Assembly: GCA_008501655.1 (NCBI GenBank)
Contig: QQUK01000061.1
Span: forward strand, 1-8,797
DNA from: Calditrichota bacterium
GTDB taxonomy: Bacteria; Zixibacteria; MSB-5A5; GN15; FEB-12
Length of the DNA stretch: 8,797 nucleotides
Reading direction: 5' to 3'
Positions 6,998 to 8,797 of this stretch are shown piece by piece. The notes beneath the pieces were generated by a model. The model saw only the letters and a list, made by a program, of their open reading frames with translations. It had not been told where the DNA came from and did not search any database. Numbering within the stretch: position 1 is the first letter of the stretch; every line of letters starts with the position of its first letter. The position numbers were made by a program, and so were the translations under genes.

Positions 6998-7471
6998 ATG
7001 GCAAAAAAGTACTGGTTGTTTAAATCTGAACCTGGCTGTTATTCTATAGATGATTTAAAAAAATGTAAAAATTCCACCGATCATTGGGATGGTGTCAGAA
7101 ACTATCAGGCCCGGAATATGCTGCGGGATGATATAAAAAAAGATGATGAAGTGTTTTTCTACTATAGTAACGCAAAACCGATGGGGGTTGCTGGTGTATG
7201 TACAGTTGTGAAAAACGGATATCCTGACCATACTGCTGAAGACCCTGATAGTGAGCATCCTGACCCGAAACACACAAAAAATAATCCGATATGGTATATG
7301 GTTGATGTTAAATTCAAAGAGAAATTCAATGATATAGTCACACTCAAAGAGATTAAAGAGACATCGGGACTTGAGGAGATGGTTTTGACCCAGAGAGGCA
7401 GTCGTTTATCAATCCAGCCGGTGAAGAAAAAAGAGTGGGATATAATCTTGAAAATGGCAAAAAAGAAATAA
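6998..7471 (+). CDS. EVE domain-containing protein (DUF55 / THYN1-like)
   Basis: A single EVE domain fills this 157-residue protein. EVE is a PUA-related fold that binds modified bases in nucleic acid; bacterial members and human THYN1 share this short form. Visible hallmarks are KYWLFKSEP (4-12), WDGVRNYQARN (30-40), DEVFFYYSN, GVAGVCTVV, an acidic DPDSEHPDPKH loop, PIWYMVDVKF and the C-terminal LTQRGSRLSIQPV. The ATG at 6998 is preceded by AAAGGAAAT at good spacing. Here it stands alone: no methyltransferase, restriction or modification gene is adjacent, so the modified base it reads cannot be guessed. The EVE call is firm; the biological role is not known. Confidence 0.93.
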   Translation: MAKKYWLFKSEPGCYSIDDLKKCKNSTDHWDGVRNYQARNMLRDDIKKDDEVFFYYSNAKPMGVAGVCTVVKNGYPDHTAEDPDSEHPDPKHTKNNPIWYMVDVKFKEKFNDIVTLKEIKETSGLEEMVLTQRGSRLSIQPVKKKEWDIILKMAKKK

Positions 7472-7512
7472 CATTTGGTGGTAACAAATCATCCTCATTT
7501 TCGTAATATTAA

Positions 7513-7542
7513 TTGAATAACCGAGGATAAATAGAGTATTGT
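7513..7542 (+). promoter_or_regulatory. Weak candidate promoter of the small membrane protein
   Basis: TTGAAT (7513-7518), an 18-base spacer and TATTGT (7537-7542) lie in the 92-base gap before the ATG at 7564. Both hexamers match the consensus only partly. Read-through from the EVE gene is equally possible, because no convincing terminator follows that gene. Confidence 0.25.
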
Positions 7543-7563
7543 AGATAAAGATAGGGAAACAAT

Positions 7564-7803
7564 ATGAAAACGTTACTTCTGATTTTAGCCATTTTTATTT
7601 TAGTACCATTGCTTGGATTCGGAATCTTGGATTTTGTATTTTCCGTTATCGGGGCAATTTTCGGCCTGATTGCCGGATTGTTCGGGTTAGTCATGGGGCT
7701 GGTAGGAGGACTGATCGGAATAATTGTCGGCGGATTAGCACTGCTTTTTGTTTTTGCGATACCTATTTTGATTATAGCCGGGATATGTAAACTTGTTTTC
7801 TAA
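7564..7803 (+). CDS. Small glycine-zipper membrane protein of unknown function
   Basis: I do not recognise a family. The 79-residue product is almost wholly hydrophobic, with Lys2, Asp23 and Lys76 as its only clearly charged residues. It should lie in the membrane as two or three helices: about 4-22, a long glycine-rich segment at about 25-56, and about 58-75 with Pro67. Glycines at 30, 34, 38, 41, 45, 48/49, 52 and 56 give a regular 4-3-4-3 spacing; GLIAGLF and GLVMGLV are tandem heptads. Such glycine faces favour tight helix packing and oligomers. The ATG has a ribosome site (TAGGGAAA) at good spacing, and a strong terminator lies 48 bases after the stop. Both support a real gene even though low complexity alone could be misleading. 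Confidence 0.75.
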   Translation: MKTLLLILAIFILVPLLGFGILDFVFSVIGAIFGLIAGLFGLVMGLVGGLIGIIVGGLALLFVFAIPILIIAGICKLVF

Positions 7804-7850
7804 GTATTATTCTAATAATTAGTTACAAGTAATTTATGAATTATAAATTT

Positions 7851-7880
7851 AAAGGAGTCTGATGTCAGACTCCTTTTTTT
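7851..7880 (+). terminator. Strong intrinsic terminator after the small membrane protein
   Basis: AAAGGAGTCTGA (7851-7862) pairs perfectly with TCAGACTCCTTT (7865-7876) around a TG centre, and the T-run continues to 7880. It lies 48 bases after the stop of the small membrane protein and 6 bases before the -35 box of the tRNA promoter, so it separates the two transcription units. Confidence 0.93.
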
Positions 7881-7885
7881 ATTGC

Positions 7886-7913
7886 TTGACAACAAGCTAA
7901 AAATTGATAATTT
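7886..7913 (+). promoter_or_regulatory. tRNA-His promoter
   Basis: A perfect TTGACA (7886-7891), a 16-base spacer and TAATTT (7908-7913) lie just upstream of the tRNA, with the expected start near 7920. GGGGC follows the -10 box at once. A GC-rich discriminator of this kind is a feature of stable-RNA promoters under stringent (ppGpp) control. A small inverted repeat, GCTTG-ACAA-CAAGC (7884-7897), overlaps the -35 box. Confidence 0.75.
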
Positions 7914-7924
7914 GGGGCATTGAT

Positions 7925-7998
7925 GCTGATGTAGCTCAGTTGGTTAGAGCGCCTGATTGTGGATCAGGAGGTCGGAGGTTCAAATCCTCCCATCAGTA
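7925..7998 (+). tRNA. tRNA-His (anticodon GUG), non-canonical acceptor end
   Basis: The 74-base sequence folds as a full cloverleaf. The acceptor is GCTGATG with CATCAGT, the D stem GCTC/GAGC, and the anticodon stem CCTGA/TCAGG with loop TTGTGGA (GUG at 7959-7961). The variable loop is AGGTC and the T stem GGAGG/CCTCC with loop TTCAAAT. CCA is not encoded. It departs from the usual bacterial tRNA-His: the base before position 1 is T (7924) rather than G, pair 1:72 is G:U, and the discriminator is A73 rather than C73. It also carries the extra base U20a (7945). Confidence 0.96.
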
Positions 7999-8005
7999 TT
8001 TTTTT
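7999..8005 (+). terminator. T-run directly after tRNA-His
   Basis: Seven T residues follow the discriminator base, and a second T6 run lies at 8012-8017. No separate hairpin is present. The tRNA's own acceptor or T-arm helix would have to act as the terminator stem, so this is a tentative call. Confidence 0.35.
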
Positions 8006-8048
8006 AATAATCTTTTTTAAATTCTATATTATTACTAAATAATTTTAG

Positions 8049-8627
8049 CTAGTCATTTAACCCTCTACCATCAAAAATCTGTGGTATATATTTCTCAATT
8101 CTTGATTCTCTTGTTTTGGTTTGTTTGGCAGATGAAAAATAAAGGAGGTATCCTCTTTGGCGACCGGGAGTTAATGCATCAAAAGCTGTTTTGAGTTTAG
8201 GAACTGAACCAAATTTATCAAGAAGTTCCTTCGGAAATGTATAATCCTTTGTTTTCTTTAATTTCAGTTTAAGTCCGGCTTTTTCTATTTCTATAGCTTG
8301 AGTAACAAATGATTTAATTCGTGCTTCCATAGATACAATTTCTTTAGGTTTGGTAATTCGAAGCTGTCGTGCAGCCTGCACATTTTTAGTCTGTTGGATT
8401 AACATCTTGTCAGTATCTTTTAATAATGCACCTTTAAAGAATAGAAGAGCACAATATTCTTTAAAACCGTGTATTAAAACAATGTTCTTATTTTGAAAAG
8501 TGTAACAAGGTTTACCCCATTTAAATTTCTCAGTAAGTTGGCATCCAAGAAGTATTTTTCTCAACAGGGTGTACTCGTCATGCCATATTTGTGCTTTTTT
8601 AAAAAACAACTCTATATTTTTATTCAT
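8049..8627 (-). CDS. YdeI family protein (DUF1801 plus OmdA-type C-terminus)
   Basis: The 192-residue cytoplasmic protein matches what I recall of Bacillus subtilis YdeI along its whole length. The N-terminal DUF1801 region (about 15-115) shows LTEKFKWGKPCYTF, NIVLIHGFKEYCALLFFKGALLKD and NVQAARQLRI. The C-terminal part (about 125-190) has the OmdA or 'bacteriocin-protection' signature LTPGRQRGYLLYFSSAKQ followed by TRESRIEKY and GLND. No catalytic activity is established for the family, and the bacteriocin-protection label rests on limited data. The ATG at 8627 gives a complete family N-terminus, with a weak ribosome site. It lies 42 bases downstream of the dockerin-like gene on the same strand, so co-transcription is possible. 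No clear terminator follows it. Confidence 0.92.
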   Translation of the reverse strand: MNKNIELFFKKAQIWHDEYTLLRKILLGCQLTEKFKWGKPCYTFQNKNIVLIHGFKEYCALLFFKGALLKDTDKMLIQQTKNVQAARQLRITKPKEIVSMEARIKSFVTQAIEIEKAGLKLKLKKTKDYTFPKELLDKFGSVPKLKTAFDALTPGRQRGYLLYFSSAKQTKTRESRIEKYIPQIFDGRGLND

Positions 8628-8669
8628 ACTTCAGATTTCTCAAAATAACATTTCTATCCGATCTATTCT

Positions 8670-8797
8670 CTAACAGCCAAGCGGTGCCGGACCTGCCGGT
8701 GAACCGAACATGTAATCGACCAGATAAACCATGTCAGCGATATCAATTCCTAAACTTGCATCAACATCAGCTTCCTCGATACAAGGTGGTTGGGGGC
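8670..8797 (-). CDS. C-terminus of a secreted dockerin-repeat protein (partial, runs off the window)
   Basis: Only the last 41 residues are present; the 5' end lies beyond base 8797. They hold one dockerin-like calcium loop, DVDASLGIDIAD, with Asp or Ser at loop positions 1, 3, 5, 9 and 12. The helix MVYLVDYMFG follows, then a Gly/Pro/Ala-rich stretch and a terminal LGC. A Cys upstream (PPCIEEADVD) suggests a second repeat before it. Such paired repeats end many large secreted proteins in Zixibacteria and related lineages, often without any cellulosome. The main function of the protein lies outside the window. The stop codon is at 8672-8670. Confidence 0.8.
   Translation of the reverse strand, partial: PQPPCIEEADVDASLGIDIADMVYLVDYMFGSPAGPAPLGC

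Noticed and set aside
6945..7004. A 20-residue hydrophobic N-terminal extension of pcm from an ATG at 7004, resembling a signal peptide.
   Set aside because: It overlaps the EVE gene start and its ribosome site, and PCMT enzymes of this type begin near the ATG at 6944.
7473..7489. Inverted repeat ATTTG / CAAAT after the EVE gene as a possible terminator.
   Set aside because: It has only 5 AT-rich pairs with a 7-base loop and no proper T-run after it.
8035..8048. Inverted repeat CTAAA / TTTAG beyond the YdeI-family stop as a possible terminator.
   Set aside because: The stem is 5 AT-rich pairs, and no T-run follows on the minus strand.
1..8797. Mobile element, CRISPR array, prophage or attachment site, including at the tRNA-His gene.
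   Set aside because: I saw no transposase or integrase motif, no spaced repeats and no repeat of the tRNA 3' end in the window.

Overview
This is an ordinary chromosomal, visibly AT-rich bacterial stretch. It is dominated by a riboflavin biosynthesis operon (ribD-ribE-ribBA-ribH-nusB) behind an FMN riboswitch. The best clue to the organism is the truncated minus-strand gene at the right edge. It ends in a dockerin-like calcium-loop repeat followed by a Gly/Pro-rich tail and a terminal Cys, a C-terminus I associate with secreted proteins of Zixibacteria and related FCB-group lineages. That placement is inference, because the housekeeping genes do not settle it.

Layout. Bases 39-2168 encode a soluble hybrid histidine kinase (two probable GAF-like sensor regions, HisKA, HATPase, receiver). 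Bases 2169-2418 hold promoter-like sequence, an FMN aptamer (2221-2336), a linker and an intrinsic terminator whose U-tract runs straight into the ribD start codon. Bases 2419-6282 are the five-gene operon, with gaps of 1 to 12 bases. The convergent pcm gene (6944-6279, minus) shares a 4-base TTAA with the end of nusB, and a strong plus-strand terminator for the operon lies inside pcm. Then come an EVE-domain protein (6998-7471), a 79-residue glycine-zipper membrane protein (7564-7803), a strong terminator, a consensus-like promoter and a tRNA-His gene (7925-7998). A YdeI-family gene (8627-8049, minus) and the dockerin-like fragment (8797-8670, minus) finish the window.

How it works together. 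RibBA makes both riboflavin precursors, RibD processes the GTP-derived branch, RibH makes lumazine and RibE makes riboflavin. FMN made from riboflavin should bind the leader and shut the operon off. A 9-base perfect complement between the 5' edge of the aptamer and the 5' arm of the terminator supplies a clear antiterminator. NusB, a transcription antitermination factor, is carried at the end of this unit.

I found no mobile element, CRISPR array, defence island or clearly new multi-gene system. The items most worth checking are the non-canonical tRNA-His (no encoded G-1, with U72, A73 and U20a), the riboswitch that may control both transcription and translation, the operon terminator buried in an antisense gene, and the heptad glycine-zipper protein.
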